From contig NZ_KQ034028.1 in NCBI RefSeq assembly GCF_000970795.1, positions 472,127 to 536,126 on the forward strand: a stretch of DNA of 64,000 nucleotides. The letters are read 5' to 3'. This document shows, one piece after another, positions 36,654 to 45,714 of this stretch. The position numbers and the translations under genes are program-made. The stretch's first letter is position 1, and each line of letters begins with the position of its first letter. The DNA is from Bombilactobacillus mellifer. Its GTDB lineage: Bacteria > Bacillota > Bacilli > Lactobacillales > Lactobacillaceae. The notes under the pieces are model-generated. The model ran no database searches. It saw only the letters and a program-made list of their open reading frames with translations, and was not told the origin of the DNA.

Positions 36654-38044
36654 CAGGAAGAGTTACTCTATTAGGCGCCGGTCCAGGAGATCCCGACTTG
36701 TTAACCTTATTAGGTTGGCGTCGTTTACAGGAAGCCACTGTGGTTTTATATGATCGGTTAGTTAATCCTTCACTATTATTAATTCCTGATGTCAACACTA
36801 AATTGATCAACGTTGGTAAAGCGCGGGGGACAGAGCGTTTAAGTCAGGATCAAATTAATGCTTTATTAGTTCAATATGCGCAGGCTGGTGAAGTAGTAGT
36901 CCGCTTAAAGGCTGGGGATCCCTATGTTTTTGGTCGCGGTGGCGAAGAAGCCCAGTATTTAGCAGCACATCATATTAACTTTGAAGTTGTTCCCGGCTTG
37001 ACTAGTGCAATAACCGGTTTAAGTGCCGCCGGTATTCCCATCACGAATCGGCAGTATGCTTCCAGTTTTCATGTCATTACGGGTCAAAAGCGGCATGGAG
37101 ATCAACAGTTAGATTGGGCTAATTTAGCACAGTTAGAAGGAACTTTAGTTTTTCTTATGGGCATGGCTGAATTACCAGAAATTTGCCGGCAATTAATCGC
37201 TCACGGTAAAAATCCAAAAACGCCTACGGCAGTGATTCAGTGGGCTACCCAATGGCGGCAAAAAATGGCGCTCGGTGATTTGGATAATATTGAAACAGCT
37301 GTAAAGCAAAAGCGCTTAGCAGCGCCTGCATTAATTGTTATTGGTGAAGTTGTTCCTTTAGCACATCAATTGCAGGTAAAACGAAGCTTATCAGCCCGCC
37401 ATATATTAGCACCTAGCAATTTAGATCGGAGCTTATTATTTAAATTACAAGATTTAGGTGCGACCGTTGATTTTTATGTCACAAGTCAGCCGCAACGAGT
37501 AAAAAAACCATTACCGGATTTTTCCAAATTTCGGCAGTTGACTCTGAAGGATTATTTTAGTTATCAGTATTTGATACAAGCACTCAATGCACAGCAATTA
37601 GATATTAGAGCCTTGGCGGGTTTGCAATTAAGTACGAGTGATTCATTACTCAAGCAAACTTTACAGCGACAAGGCCTGCAGATAGCTGACGACGCAAGTT
37701 CAACTAACTTTTTGAATGACGCTAAAACTTTAATCATAGGACCACAAGATCTTCAAATTACAGCAGCTAATTATTATGGTATTTATACGTATCAAAGACG
37801 GGAATTAACTTTAGAGCAAAATTTAGCAGATTTTCAGGCGGTGATTTTTACTTGTTCACAAGATGTGCTTGATTTTCGCAGAGATTTTTCTAAGCCAGAA
37901 TCGGCATCATGGATGGTGGCTTTTGTGACTTCTTCAAAAATGCAAGCAGCAGTAAAGACCTTAGCCTTTAAAAAAGTCGTCGTGCTCAATGGTGATCTGT
38001 TAAATATGGAACAATTAATTCTGGAGGAGTTAAAACATGAATAA
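36650..38044 (+). CDS. cobA-hemD: Fused uroporphyrinogen-III C-methyltransferase / uroporphyrinogen-III synthase
   Basis: 464 residues. Residues about 1-240 are the SUMT domain: LLGAGPGDPDLLTLLGW, VVRLKAGDPYVFGRGGEEA, GLTSAITGLSAAGIPIT; it makes precorrin-2 with two SAM. Residues about 245-464 are a diverged HemD-type domain (starting near RSLSARHILAPSNL, later IIGPQDLQITAANYYGI). The same two-domain layout is known from L. reuteri. The window also has a stand-alone hemD at 47104, so the fused domain may be redundant or impaired. Overlaps cbiJ by 4 and cbiK by 8 bases. Confidence 0.9.
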   Translation: MTGRVTLLGAGPGDPDLLTLLGWRRLQEATVVLYDRLVNPSLLLIPDVNTKLINVGKARGTERLSQDQINALLVQYAQAGEVVVRLKAGDPYVFGRGGEEAQYLAAHHINFEVVPGLTSAITGLSAAGIPITNRQYASSFHVITGQKRHGDQQLDWANLAQLEGTLVFLMGMAELPEICRQLIAHGKNPKTPTAVIQWATQWRQKMALGDLDNIETAVKQKRLAAPALIVIGEVVPLAHQLQVKRSLSARHILAPSNLDRSLLFKLQDLGATVDFYVTSQPQRVKKPLPDFSKFRQLTLKDYFSYQYLIQALNAQQLDIRALAGLQLSTSDSLLKQTLQRQGLQIADDASSTNFLNDAKTLIIGPQDLQITAANYYGIYTYQRRELTLEQNLADFQAVIFTCSQDVLDFRRDFSKPESASWMVAFVTSSKMQAAVKTLAFKKVVVLNGDLLNMEQLILEELKHE

Positions 38045-38807
38045 AAAAGCCATTATCGTCGTCAGTTTTGGGACCACTTATCCCCAGACCCGCAAACAAA
38101 ATCTGTGGGCGACACAACAAGCCATTCAGACTGCTTTTCCGGAATATCAAACTTATAACGCTTATACCTCGCAAGTAGTCATTAATCGGGTGGCCCAACA
38201 AGAAAATATCCAAATGCATACGCCGCGAGAAGTTTTAATCCAGTTGGTTCAACAACAAGTAACCGAAGTCATAATTCAGCCGTTGCATATTATTCCCGGT
38301 TGGGAATTCAATTCTTTGAAAACATTAGTCCAAGAATTTAAAGATCAATTTAACCAATTACGACTGGGAGAACCTTTATTAGTTAAAATTAAAGATTTTC
38401 AGAGATTAATCACTTTTATAAAGGACCAAGCCGCTCCACTGGCACCAGATGAAGCCAATTTATGGATGGGACATGGTAGTTCGCATAGTTCCTTTACCGA
38501 ATATGCTTGTTTGGATCATATGTTGTGGCAAACTAATAGTTTTGTGGGCGCTGTGGAAAGTTATCCTGAAATCACAGTGGAATTGCCGCGTATGCAGCAA
38601 CAGCATATAGCCCGAGTTTATTTACATCCTTTAATGATGGTTGCCGGCAATCATGCTCATCATGATATGGCTGCAGCTACTGCCAATTCTTGGCAGACTA
38701 TTCTGGAACAACATCAAATAGCCGTGGTACCCGTTCTGAAAGGTTTGGGGCAGTATCCTGAAATTCAGGCTATGTTTATTGATAAAATTAAAGCTTTATT
38801 ACAATAG
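38037..38807 (+). CDS. cbiK: Sirohydrochlorin cobaltochelatase CbiK
   Basis: 256 residues. AIIVVSFGTTYPQTRKQN at the N-terminus, a metal-binding His in WMGHGSSHSS and a second in LMMVAGNHAHHDMA. Inserts Co2+ into sirohydrochlorin, committing it to cobalamin. No signal peptide, so cytosolic. GGAGGAG before ATG. Confidence 0.95.
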   Translation: MNKKAIIVVSFGTTYPQTRKQNLWATQQAIQTAFPEYQTYNAYTSQVVINRVAQQENIQMHTPREVLIQLVQQQVTEVIIQPLHIIPGWEFNSLKTLVQEFKDQFNQLRLGEPLLVKIKDFQRLITFIKDQAAPLAPDEANLWMGHGSSHSSFTEYACLDHMLWQTNSFVGAVESYPEITVELPRMQQQHIARVYLHPLMMVAGNHAHHDMAAATANSWQTILEQHQIAVVPVLKGLGQYPEIQAMFIDKIKALLQ

Positions 38808-38816
38808 GAGAAAATA

Positions 38817-39536
38817 GTGACATATTTTGTAGGCATTGGTGTAGGCCCAGGTGATAGTGAGCTATTGACGCTGAAGGCTGTTCAGACACTGAAACAGTTA
38901 GATACTTTATATGTTCCCCATGCTCATAGCGGGCAGGTTAGTTTAGCAGAAACAATTGCTCAACCTTATTTAAAAACCACCATAGAGATTAAATCGCGCC
39001 GTTTCCCCATGGTTCGTAGTCAAACAGTTAAGGCACAGGAATGGCAAAAGATTGCGGATGAAATTATCGCGGATGTCAATGCCGGTCAAGAAGTCGGGTT
39101 TTTAACCTTGGGAGATCCTGCCATTTACAGTACTTTTAGTTACTTATGTAATTATTTGCAAGGGAAAATTCCTATCCGCAGCGTCGCGGGCATTTCTTCC
39201 TTTAGTCAAATTGCTTCCATCTTAGTTCAACCCTTAATTTTAGATAATGAGTCCTTAGCTATAATTCCGGCCAATAAGGATCCTCAGCAACTAGAACAAT
39301 TGATTGATCTTAATGATAATGTAGTTTTGATGAAGTTGGCGGTTAATTTTGCCAAAATTTATCAGATTTTAGCCCAGCGCAATTTATTAGCTCAAACAAC
39401 AGTTATTGAGCGTGCTTCAATGGAACAACAAGTAATTAAAACTATGAATCAATATCATCCAGAGGATAAAGTGCCTTATTTTACGACAGCCGTTTTAAGA
39501 AAGGAGCACACAGATGCAATTCAAAAAAATACTTAA
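38817..39536 (+). CDS. cbiL: Cobalt-factor II C20-methyltransferase CbiL
   Basis: 239 residues; GTG start behind AGGAGA. GIGVGPGDSELLTLKAVQTL and FLTLGDPAIYSTFSYL are class III methylase motifs. Methylates C20. Overlaps cbiM by 23 bases. Confidence 0.94.
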   Translation: MTYFVGIGVGPGDSELLTLKAVQTLKQLDTLYVPHAHSGQVSLAETIAQPYLKTTIEIKSRRFPMVRSQTVKAQEWQKIADEIIADVNAGQEVGFLTLGDPAIYSTFSYLCNYLQGKIPIRSVAGISSFSQIASILVQPLILDNESLAIIPANKDPQQLEQLIDLNDNVVLMKLAVNFAKIYQILAQRNLLAQTTVIERASMEQQVIKTMNQYHPEDKVPYFTTAVLRKEHTDAIQKNT

Positions 39537-40257
39537 GACCTTGTTGGCCATTACCGGTGCCATGATTTTTTTCTTGTTAGCTTTTCCAACGCGGGTGCAG
39601 GCCATGCATATTATGGAAGGGATGTTGCCGCCTAGTTGGTGTATTAATTGGTACGTAATTTCGGCACCCTTTTTCATCTATGGTTTGTATCGATTACAAA
39701 AAATTATTCAATCCAGTCAAAAAAATGCCAAAGTAATGTTAGCTTTATGTGGTGCATTTGTCTTTGTGTTATCTTCTTTAAAATTGCCATCGGTAACGGG
39801 ATCATGTTCCCACCCTACAGGAGTAGGTTTAGGCACTGTCATGTTCGGCCCCGGGGTAATGTCCGTTATTGGCGTTATTGTGTTATTATTTCAAGCACTA
39901 TTACTGGCTCATGGAGGCCTGACTACGCTCGGTGCTAATGAGTTCTCGATGACTATTATAGGACCAATCGTTGGTTTTTTGGTTTATAAATTGTGCCGGC
40001 GTTTCAAGGTTAATCGTTCGGTATCGATTTTCTTATGTGCGATGCTGGCGGATTGGTCAACTTATATTACGACTGCTTTTCAGTTAGCCATTGTCTTTCC
40101 GGATCCGCATGCGGGGGTGATGGCTGCGTTAATTAAATTTTTAGGTATCTTTGCGATTACTCAAATTCCTTTAGCAATTGCAGAAGGTTTATTGACGGTT
40201 ATTGTTTATAACTTGGTAATTAGTAATGATTTATGGAAGGAGACCGCCTTACAATGA
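39514..40257 (+). CDS. cbiM: Cobalt ECF transporter, substrate-binding protein CbiM
   Basis: 247 residues. An N-terminal hydrophobic signal-like segment (about 8-30) ends in VQAMHIMEGMLPPSWC; the new N-terminus MHIMEG is the metal-binding sequence of CbiM. Six or so further membrane segments. Co2+ recognition in the membrane. AAAGGAG precedes ATG. Confidence 0.95.
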   Translation: MQFKKILKTLLAITGAMIFFLLAFPTRVQAMHIMEGMLPPSWCINWYVISAPFFIYGLYRLQKIIQSSQKNAKVMLALCGAFVFVLSSLKLPSVTGSCSHPTGVGLGTVMFGPGVMSVIGVIVLLFQALLLAHGGLTTLGANEFSMTIIGPIVGFLVYKLCRRFKVNRSVSIFLCAMLADWSTYITTAFQLAIVFPDPHAGVMAALIKFLGIFAITQIPLAIAEGLLTVIVYNLVISNDLWKETALQ

Positions 40258-40583
40258 ATAAAAGAACGAAAACCAATATTATCTTATTAGTTATCGTCTT
40301 ACTACTAATCATTTTTCCGTTCGTTTTTGTTCATGGCGAATATGGCGGTAGTGATGATCAAGGCACTGAACAAATTAAAAAATTTGCGCCGCATTACAAA
40401 GTCTGGGCCCATCCGATTTGGGAGCCACCTTCTGGAGAAATTGAAAGTTTATTATTTACAGTCCAAGGTTCTTTAGGTACCGGGATTATTGCTTATGTGA
40501 TTGGTAATGCCCATGGCAGGAAAAAAGCTTTAAAAGAATTGGAACATCCTTCGCAAAAAACGTCGGCATCAGCCAAAAAATAA
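40254..40583 (+). CDS. cbiN: Cobalt ECF transporter subunit CbiN
   Basis: 109 residues: membrane helix about 8-28, an extracytoplasmic part with EYGGSDDQG and WEPPSGEIESLLF, then a second helix (GTGIIAYVIG). CbiN inserts a loop into CbiM and is needed for cobalt uptake. ATG 40254 overlaps the cbiM stop (ATGA); AAGGAGA lies 10 bases upstream. Confidence 0.93.
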   Translation: MNKRTKTNIILLVIVLLLIIFPFVFVHGEYGGSDDQGTEQIKKFAPHYKVWAHPIWEPPSGEIESLLFTVQGSLGTGIIAYVIGNAHGRKKALKELEHPSQKTSASAKK

Positions 40584-40598
40584 AGAGGTGCTGCTTTG

Positions 40599-41279
40599 AT
40601 GTTGAGTATCGATAAATACGCTTATTCAAATCGCTGGGCTGAATGGTCACCTCTGACAAAGGCCGGAATTTGGTTAGGATTAATGATTTTAGCATTTCAA
40701 CCTTTACTCTGGCTGAAGTTCAGTATGTTAGTTTGTGTAGCCATTATTACTGTAAGAATAACGCAAGTTTCCTGGCGGCAATATGTGAAGTGGTTTTATG
40801 CAATTTTGCCATTTTTATTCTTAAGCATTCTGGGTATTGTCTTTACGGTCTCCCAGCAAAAACAAGACTTACTTATTGCTTGTCATTTGGGCCAGACCTA
40901 TTTTGGGTTGTCTAAAACGATGTTGCCCGTGGGTGCCAAAATTGGAATTCAAGCGTTCAGCGCGATTATCGGCACTTATTGGTTTGCTTTATCAACGCCC
41001 TTTACGCAAATCATTTCCCTGCTGCATCGACTTCACCTCCCAGATAATTTAATTGAAATTACGATGTTAATGTATCGCTTCATTTTTATTTTTATTGAAT
41101 CCTGTGAGCAAATTTATCACGCACAAAAATTACGCTTTGGTTATGATACAATAGGGCTGACATTACATTCTTCGGGCATTTTAGCGCAAATGCTCTTTCA
41201 GCAAGTAATTGTTAATTATCGAAAAATGGAATTAGCTTTGGCTGCGAAATTATATGATGGCGAATTTCGAATCTCATAA
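40599..41279 (+). CDS. cbiQ: Cobalt ECF transporter, transmembrane coupling protein CbiQ
   Basis: 226 residues with about five membrane segments. MLSIDKYAYSNRWAEWSPLTK at the N-terminus is typical of CbiQ, and the C-terminal part carries the Ala-Arg coupling region (around AQKLRFG and ELALAAKLYDG). AGAGGTG is 8 bases before ATG 40599. Confidence 0.92.
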   Translation: MLSIDKYAYSNRWAEWSPLTKAGIWLGLMILAFQPLLWLKFSMLVCVAIITVRITQVSWRQYVKWFYAILPFLFLSILGIVFTVSQQKQDLLIACHLGQTYFGLSKTMLPVGAKIGIQAFSAIIGTYWFALSTPFTQIISLLHRLHLPDNLIEITMLMYRFIFIFIESCEQIYHAQKLRFGYDTIGLTLHSSGILAQMLFQQVIVNYRKMELALAAKLYDGEFRIS

Positions 41280-41291
41280 TGGAGGCTGACT

Positions 41292-42101
41292 GTGGTGTTA
41301 GAGTTAAAGAATCTTTCTTTTGGTTATGAACCGCAACATTTAATTCTCAAAAATATTTCGCTGCAGTTGGGAAATAACCACCAACACGTTATTGGCTTAA
41401 TTGGTCCCAATGGTTCGGGAAAATCAACCTTATTTTTAAATTTGGTGGGAGTCTTACGTCCAACCTCAGGGCAAATTATTGTCGATGGTCAACCAGTCAA
41501 ATATCACAAACACAATTTGCAAGCTTTACGCCAAAAAATTGGGATTGTGTTTCAAGATTCTGATCAACAATTATTTTATTCTATTGTTCAAGATGATGTA
41601 GCTTTTGCGTTAAATAATTTGAAATATGATACTACCGAAATTCAGCGCCGAGTCCAGGAAGTTCTGGAAGAATTGGATATTTGGCCATTACGTAAGTCGC
41701 CAATCCAATACCTCAGTGGGGGTCAAAAAAAGCGTGTGGCTATTGCTGGGATCTTGGTTTTGCAATCCGAATGGTTATTATTAGATGAACCCACAGCCGG
41801 TTTAGATCCTGATGGTCGGAAACGGATGGCTCAATTAATTAGCCATTTAGTGGCTCGTGGCCAGAAAATTATTTTGTCGAGTCATGATATGGATTTTATG
41901 TATGATGTTTGCGATTATTTCTATTTGTTAAATGCCGGACAAATTATTGCCGAAGGCACGAAAAAAACGGTTTTTACAAATCAACAATTATTAGAGAATA
42001 ATAAATTAGAACAGCCTTGGCTAGTGAAGTTGCACCAAAAATTGGGTTTGCCTTTATATAATAATGCCCAAGAACTATTTGATCAGCATGATTCAATGTA
42101 G
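41292..42101 (+). CDS. cbiO: Cobalt ECF transporter, ATPase CbiO
   Basis: 269 residues. ABC ATPase: Walker A GPNGSGKSTL, Q-loop FQDSDQQL, signature YLSGGQKKRVAIAG, Walker B WLLLDEPTAGLD and switch His in LSSHDMDF. Drives CbiMNQ. GTG start 6 bases after GGAGG. Confidence 0.95.
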   Translation: MVLELKNLSFGYEPQHLILKNISLQLGNNHQHVIGLIGPNGSGKSTLFLNLVGVLRPTSGQIIVDGQPVKYHKHNLQALRQKIGIVFQDSDQQLFYSIVQDDVAFALNNLKYDTTEIQRRVQEVLEELDIWPLRKSPIQYLSGGQKKRVAIAGILVLQSEWLLLDEPTAGLDPDGRKRMAQLISHLVARGQKIILSSHDMDFMYDVCDYFYLLNAGQIIAEGTKKTVFTNQQLLENNKLEQPWLVKLHQKLGLPLYNNAQELFDQHDSM

Positions 42102-42137
42102 GTTGCAATGAACTAGTTATAAACGGAGTTATTGAAC

Positions 42138-43649
42138 ATGACAAAAGCAATTATGTTTCAGGGAACCGCTTCCGATGCGGGCAAAAGTTGGATTGTTGCT
42201 GCGGCTTGTCGGTGGTTAGTACAACAGGGTTATAAGGTAGCCCCCTTTAAATCACAAAATATGGCGTTAAATTCTTTTATTACCCAAACCGGTGCCGAAA
42301 TGGGCCGGGCTCAGGTTTTCCAAGCTGAAGCAGCGCAGAAAGAACCTGATGTGCGGATGAATCCGGTGTTATTAAAGCCGTCAACTGATCAAACTTCTCA
42401 AGTAATAGTTATGGGCCAAATCTTGGCTGATATGAGTGCCCAAAAGTACTATCAATTTAAAAAGCAGTTAAAACCTCAGATCATGCAAGCTTATCGCGGT
42501 TTGGCTCAAGAAAATGATGTGATTGTTTTAGAGGGTGCCGGCAGCCCAGCGGAAATTAATTTAAACGAAAATGATATTGTCAATATGGGCATGGCCCGCT
42601 GGGCACAAGCGCCGGTGATTTTGGTGGCAGACATTGACAAAGGCGGTGTATTCGCCTCAATTTATGGTACGATTAAGTTGTTGGAACCGACCGATCAAAA
42701 ACGCGTATGTGGGATTATCATCAATAAATTTCGGGGTGATAAACAGCTTTTAGAGCCGGGTATTCGGATGATTGAACAACTAACTCATGTTCCCGTTTTA
42801 GGGGTTATTCCCTTAGCGGATGTGGATTTAGATGAAGAAGACAGTGTGGTACTCAGTCGCAAACGTCAAATACCTGATAATACTAAAGCCTTAGATATTG
42901 CAGTGATTGACTTAAAGCATATTTCTAATTTTACCGATTTTCATAGTTTAGAAATTCAACCGGATGTTTCTTTGCGTTATGTGTTGAAATCACAACAGCT
43001 AGGGCAACCGGATTTAATTATTCTTCCGGGAAGTAAAAATACCAATGAAGATCTGGCAGCTTTAAAAAAAGAACAGTTAGATCAAGCGATTGTACAAGCA
43101 CATCAGCAGGGAAGTTGGGTCGTTGGCATTTGTGGCGGCTATCAGATTTTAGGTCGGGACTTATTGGATCCTGACCAGGTGGAATCGACTATTCGCACAC
43201 AGGCAGGTTTAGGTCTGTTGGATATTGCGACTACTTTTAATCAACAAAAAACGACCACGCAGGTTATGGCCCAACGCGGTGACTACCAGCTCCATGGTTA
43301 TGAGATTCATATGGGTGAAACCAAGCTGGGGACGCAAGTACAACCATTTGCTCAAATTTTAACAGTGAATGGTCAAGCCTGCCAACGTTGGGATGGGGCG
43401 ATTAATTTAGAGCAGCGGGTTTTTGGCACTTATTTACATGGCCTTTTTGATAATCCGCTGTGGACCAGGCATTTTCTCAATCTCTTGCGGCAACAAAAGG
43501 GATTAGCTCCTTTCCAAGCTGCCACCCCCGCATTAGATCAATATAAAGAAACACAGTATCAAAAATTGGCACAAGTCTTTGCGGATAACGTTGATTTATC
43601 GAAGTTTATGGCACTTTTACAGCAATCTGAACAAGGAAGTCAACTATGA
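42138..43649 (+). CDS. cbiP: Adenosylcobyric acid synthase CbiP (CobQ)
   Basis: 503 residues. P-loop-like FQGTASDAGKSWIVAA, KSQNMALNSF, and a C-terminal glutamine amidotransferase domain with Cys in VVGICGGYQILG. Amidates positions b, d, e and g of adenosylcobyrinate diamide. ATG 42138 with CGGAG 9 bases upstream; TTG 42132 is less likely. ATGA overlap with the next gene. Confidence 0.95.
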   Translation: MTKAIMFQGTASDAGKSWIVAAACRWLVQQGYKVAPFKSQNMALNSFITQTGAEMGRAQVFQAEAAQKEPDVRMNPVLLKPSTDQTSQVIVMGQILADMSAQKYYQFKKQLKPQIMQAYRGLAQENDVIVLEGAGSPAEINLNENDIVNMGMARWAQAPVILVADIDKGGVFASIYGTIKLLEPTDQKRVCGIIINKFRGDKQLLEPGIRMIEQLTHVPVLGVIPLADVDLDEEDSVVLSRKRQIPDNTKALDIAVIDLKHISNFTDFHSLEIQPDVSLRYVLKSQQLGQPDLIILPGSKNTNEDLAALKKEQLDQAIVQAHQQGSWVVGICGGYQILGRDLLDPDQVESTIRTQAGLGLLDIATTFNQQKTTTQVMAQRGDYQLHGYEIHMGETKLGTQVQPFAQILTVNGQACQRWDGAINLEQRVFGTYLHGLFDNPLWTRHFLNLLRQQKGLAPFQAATPALDQYKETQYQKLAQVFADNVDLSKFMALLQQSEQGSQL

Positions 43650-44092
43650 CGTCATTATATCCGATAATGTTAAATTTAGCTGATCAAGCTGTAGGTGTCA
43701 TCGGCGGCGGTCAAGTAGCAGCACGCAAAATCAAAACTTTAAATTTATTAGGCATTATTCCGGTCGTGGTCAGTCCGCAATTAAATCCACAAATTAATCG
43801 CTCGCAGATTAAATGGATTGCTGATACTTATCACTATCACTATGTACAAGATTTGCGGCTTTTATTAGCATGTACTGATAATCGGAGGGTTAACCATCAA
43901 ATTCGTTTAGATGCTAGTTCCAAACAAATTGTGAATAACGTCAGTGATCAGCAGGATTCTGATTTTTTTAATATGGCCACCATTGTCCAGTCGGATTTAG
44001 TGGTCACAGTCTCAACGCGCGGACATTCACCGGCCCGCGCCAAACACGTAAAACAGGTTTTAGAAAGATTATTACAACAACAAAAACTATAA
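43646..44092 (+). CDS. Precorrin-2 dehydrogenase (siroheme synthase N-terminal domain type)
   Basis: 148 residues. Rossmann motif VGVIGGGQVAARK at 17-29, ACTDNRRVNHQI, FFNMATIVQSDLVVTVSTRGHSPA. NAD+-dependent oxidation of precorrin-2 to sirohydrochlorin, the substrate of CbiK. Shorter than CysG-N or Met8p (about 200) but the catalytic part is complete. In L. reuteri the corresponding gene is followed, as I recall, by hemA; here hemC follows after 55 bases. Confidence 0.88.
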   Translation: MTSLYPIMLNLADQAVGVIGGGQVAARKIKTLNLLGIIPVVVSPQLNPQINRSQIKWIADTYHYHYVQDLRLLLACTDNRRVNHQIRLDASSKQIVNNVSDQQDSDFFNMATIVQSDLVVTVSTRGHSPARAKHVKQVLERLLQQQKL

Positions 44093-44147
44093 CTCAACAT
44101 TATTTTGGACAAAATTAGGTACACAAGTTTATTGGAGAGCAAAATTA

Positions 44148-45089
44148 ATGAGAAACCAAATAGTTGTCGGTAGTCGTAAGAGTAAATTAGCTTTAATTCA
44201 GACGCAGATTGTGATTGCGGCATTACAAAAATACTATCCAAAAACCCAGTTTAAAATTCAATATGTAACAACAGAAGGTGATCGTAATTTGCAAGCGAGC
44301 CTTACCCAAATTGGGGGTAAGGGGGTGTTTGTGAAAGAAATTGAACAGCAGCTTTTAGATCATCAAATTGATTTGGCCGTCCATAGTTTGAAAGATGTTT
44401 TGCCAGTCTTGCCGGAACAGTTAACTATCGGAGCCTATCCGCAAAGAGATTGTCCGTTTGACTGTTTAATTAGTCGCCAGCCTTTATCCAGCATTTGGGA
44501 TTTGCCGGAGCACAGTATTATTGGTACAAGTAGCTCCCGCCGCCAAAGTCAGTTACTCCATCAACGTCCTGATTTGCAGGTTGTTTCAATTCGCGGTAAT
44601 TTAGATTCACGTTTGCATAAAATTGCTACTGATAATTTAGATGGCATTATCGTAGCCCAGGCGGGGTTAAATCGATTACAGCCCCGCATTCAGCCATATT
44701 ATGTTTTAAATTTAGAAGATGTTATTTTACCAGCCGTGGGTCAGGGATGTTTAGCCGTGGAATGTCGACAACAAGACTTGAAAATGCGGCGGATGCTCCA
44801 GCAAATTAATGACACGAGGACTGAATTATGTGTAGAAATTGAACGAGAATTTTTACGGGAATTAGGCGGCGATTGTACTTTTCCCATTGGTGGTTATGCT
44901 CGTGTGGTGAATCAAGAACTAACTTTTACGGGTTTGATCGCTACTAATGATGGTCAACACCTCATACAAGCTGAAACACGCACGACTGCGCCACAACCCC
45001 AGATCGGTCGCCAATTGGCGCAAAAATTACGCCAGAAAGATCAATATCAGATCATTCAAAATGCGAATGTCGATGATGCCGCTTTATGA
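44148..45089 (+). CDS. hemC: Porphobilinogen deaminase (hydroxymethylbilane synthase) HemC
   Basis: 313 residues. VVGSRKSKLALIQTQIV, GVFVKEIEQQLL, AVHSLKDVLP, GTSSSRRQSQL, and the dipyrromethane-cofactor Cys in ELGGDCTFPIGGYA. Polymerises four porphobilinogens. It is the first enzyme of the pathway visible here: hemA, hemL and hemB are not in the window. GGAGAG precedes ATG. Confidence 0.95.
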   Translation: MRNQIVVGSRKSKLALIQTQIVIAALQKYYPKTQFKIQYVTTEGDRNLQASLTQIGGKGVFVKEIEQQLLDHQIDLAVHSLKDVLPVLPEQLTIGAYPQRDCPFDCLISRQPLSSIWDLPEHSIIGTSSSRRQSQLLHQRPDLQVVSIRGNLDSRLHKIATDNLDGIIVAQAGLNRLQPRIQPYYVLNLEDVILPAVGQGCLAVECRQQDLKMRRMLQQINDTRTELCVEIEREFLRELGGDCTFPIGGYARVVNQELTFTGLIATNDGQHLIQAETRTTAPQPQIGRQLAQKLRQKDQYQIIQNANVDDAAL

Positions 45090-45120
45090 AAAAGTTATTC
45101 AGCAAAAGGAAAGATAAGTA

Positions 45121-45708
45121 ATGGTTAATGAATTAGTCTTAGTTCTCGGCGGCGCGCGCAGCGGTAAATCAGAATTTGCCGAAAGTCTCTATGCTAACAC
45201 GGCCAACATTTATTATATTGCTACCGGAGTTTTAAAAACTCATGATCCAGAAATGCAAGCGCGGATTCAAAAACATCAACAACGTCGTCCTGCTAGCTGG
45301 CACACTTTTGAACAGTATCAGGGATTAGAGACCTTAATTGCCCAGCATCAAGTGGATGGTTATTTTGTTGATGATGCGACAATGTTAGTTACTAATTTGT
45401 TTTACGATCAATTATTGCAACAAACGACGGCTTCTGAACTAGATAGTTACTTAGCACAAATGAGTGCCGATCAATTACTGACAATTGAAACAACGATTTT
45501 AAACGCGTGGCAAAAAATTTTGCACGCCCGCCAGCACTATCAACAGTCCATGGTAATTGTTAGTAATGAAGTAGGCTTGGGGGTTGTTCCCGCCACGAAA
45601 CAAACGCGGGTTTTACGCGATATTTATGGCAAAGTTAATCAACTCTTAGCCCGGCAAGCTACGAAAGTTTATTTTGTTATTAGTGGCATTGCCACGCAGA
45701 TAAAGTAG
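45121..45708 (+). CDS. cobU: Adenosylcobinamide kinase / guanylyltransferase CobU
   Basis: 195 residues. P-loop LGGARSGKSEFAE; HQQRRPASWHTFE contains the guanylylated His; SNEVGLGVVPAT. Activates cobinamide to GDP-cobinamide. Six bases before cobS. Confidence 0.94.
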   Translation: MVNELVLVLGGARSGKSEFAESLYANTANIYYIATGVLKTHDPEMQARIQKHQQRRPASWHTFEQYQGLETLIAQHQVDGYFVDDATMLVTNLFYDQLLQQTTASELDSYLAQMSADQLLTIETTILNAWQKILHARQHYQQSMVIVSNEVGLGVVPATKQTRVLRDIYGKVNQLLARQATKVYFVISGIATQIK

Positions 45709-45714
45709 GAGAAA

